From: Candidatus Brocadiia bacterium | GTDB lineage: Bacteria; Planctomycetota; MHYJ01; WSZJ01 | NCBI GenBank assembly: GCA_013360825.1 | Contig: JABWAY010000087.1 | Coordinates: forward strand, 1-13,370 | DNA length: 13,370 nt | Direction of reading: 5' to 3' | Part shown: positions 13,119 through 13,370 of the stretch, piece by piece | Numbering within the stretch: the first letter of the stretch is position 1 | Layout of the letters: the number at the start of each line of letters is the position of its first letter | Position numbers and translations under genes: made by a program | The notes under the pieces: generated by a model | Seen by the model: the letters and a program-made list of their open reading frames with translations, nothing else | Told to the model about the DNA's origin: nothing | Database searches by the model: none

Positions 13119-13191
13119 AGCTGGGTGCGGGACTTGAACCCGCAACCTCCTGTTTACAAAACAGGAGCTCTGCCGATTGAGCTAACCCAGC
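13119..13191 (-). tRNA. tRNA-Thr (anticodon UGU)
   Basis: The 73-base minus-strand sequence has acceptor GCTGGGT/ACCCAGC, D arm GCTC/GAGC, anticodon stem CCTGT/ACAGG with loop TTTGTAA (anticodon TGT) and T arm GCGGG/CCCGC with a TTCAAGT loop. Discriminator T; CCA not encoded. First of the three tRNAs in transcription order. Confidence 0.97.
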
Positions 13192-13205
13192 GCGAAGGCG
13201 GCAGG

Positions 13206-13233
13206 ATTCTATCGGTCGCCCGCCGCCGCGCAA
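13206..13233 (-). promoter_or_regulatory. Promoter of the Thr-Tyr-Gly tRNA cluster
   Basis: TTGCGC (13233-13228) and TAGAAT (13211-13206) on the minus strand are separated by 16 bases. The start would fall near 13199, about eight bases before tRNA-Thr, a normal distance for a tRNA operon. The GC-rich spacer and region after the -10 would allow stringent-type control, which is only inferred. Confidence 0.55.
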
Positions 13234-13263
13234 GATGTTAACACGCGGCCATGCCCCGGGGTT

Positions 13264-13297
13264 CACGGTCGCCGGGTGCATGACCGTGGTTGCACCC
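13264..13297. repeat. Two interlocked 7-bp inverted repeats
   Basis: CACGGTC (13264-13270) pairs with GACCGTG (13282-13288), and GGGTGCA (13274-13280) pairs with TGCACCC (13291-13297). The arms alternate A-B-A'-B', so the two stems cannot form as simple nested hairpins; as RNA they would be pseudoknot-like, as DNA two overlapping operators. The last arm overlaps the possible -35 of a rightward promoter. Confidence 0.6.
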
Positions 13298-13318
13298 CCC
13301 TGCGCGCCGATGTATAGG
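13290..13318 (+). promoter_or_regulatory. Possible rightward promoter at the right edge
   Basis: TTGCAC (13290-13295) and TATAGG (13313-13318) are separated by 17 bases on the plus strand. Transcription would begin near 13325 and leave the window. About 50 bases remain to the edge, with no start codon or RNA gene that I recognise, so the target is unknown. Confidence 0.35.
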
Positions 13319-13370
13319 GTGACCGGCGAGCGACCCCACGAGGGGCCGTAGGGCCGGCGGGCCTCTAGAG

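Overview
This is a GC-rich chromosomal window (roughly 70% GC by eye) from a diderm bacterium. The evidence for a diderm is a lipoprotein, a Tat translocase subunit, a periplasmic domain fused to a metal exporter, and an LPS-type operon of two glycosyltransferases and a Kdo/WaaP-like kinase. The HEAT lipoprotein ends in a TGxDxGY...KWxxWW tail that I associate with Planctomycetota and similar uncultivated lineages. That taxonomic guess is weak. I see no transposase, integrase, CRISPR array or phage gene, so this reads as ordinary chromosome with some unusual protein architectures.

Layout, left to right. (1) 1-1922, minus strand: an operon of HEAT-repeat lipoprotein, glutaredoxin-like protein, three-helix membrane protein and STAS-domain protein (cut by the left edge). 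(2) 2029-5141, minus strand: membrane/TPR protein, purF, purM. This gives two steps of de novo purine synthesis, with the first two genes overlapping. (3) 5200-7282: a divergent pair around a 227-bp intergenic region with promoter candidates facing both ways. The minus-strand gene is a stand-alone GspE/MshE N-terminal domain protein. The plus-strand gene is a STAS - zinc ribbon - RsbW-like fusion ending in a clear intrinsic terminator. (4) 7297-9024, minus strand: a NicO-type Ni/Co exporter with a periplasmic N-terminal domain and a histidine-rich loop, divergent from tatA (9091-9327). (5) 9404-12895, plus strand: an overlapping operon of GT4 glycosyltransferase, GT2 glycosyltransferase and tandem kinase/pseudokinase, probably for LPS core assembly. 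(6) 12942-13191, minus strand: tRNA-Thr(UGU), tRNA-Tyr(GUA), tRNA-Gly(UCC) in transcription order, with a promoter upstream. The last 110 bases hold interlocked inverted repeats and a possible rightward promoter.

The best candidate for something new is the gene at 6192-7232. It joins an anti-anti-sigma-like STAS domain, a four-cysteine zinc ribbon and an RsbW-like ATPase fold whose ATP-binding residues are largely lost, so both sides of a partner switch appear fused in one chain. A second STAS protein at the left edge shares its most conserved motif and could be a partner. The second candidate is the LPS-kinase-like protein at 11453-12895, whose C-terminal half looks like a degenerate duplicate of its N-terminal kinase domain. 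Several genes also have a -10 box just before a start codon that lacks a Shine-Dalgarno sequence, which suggests leaderless transcripts.
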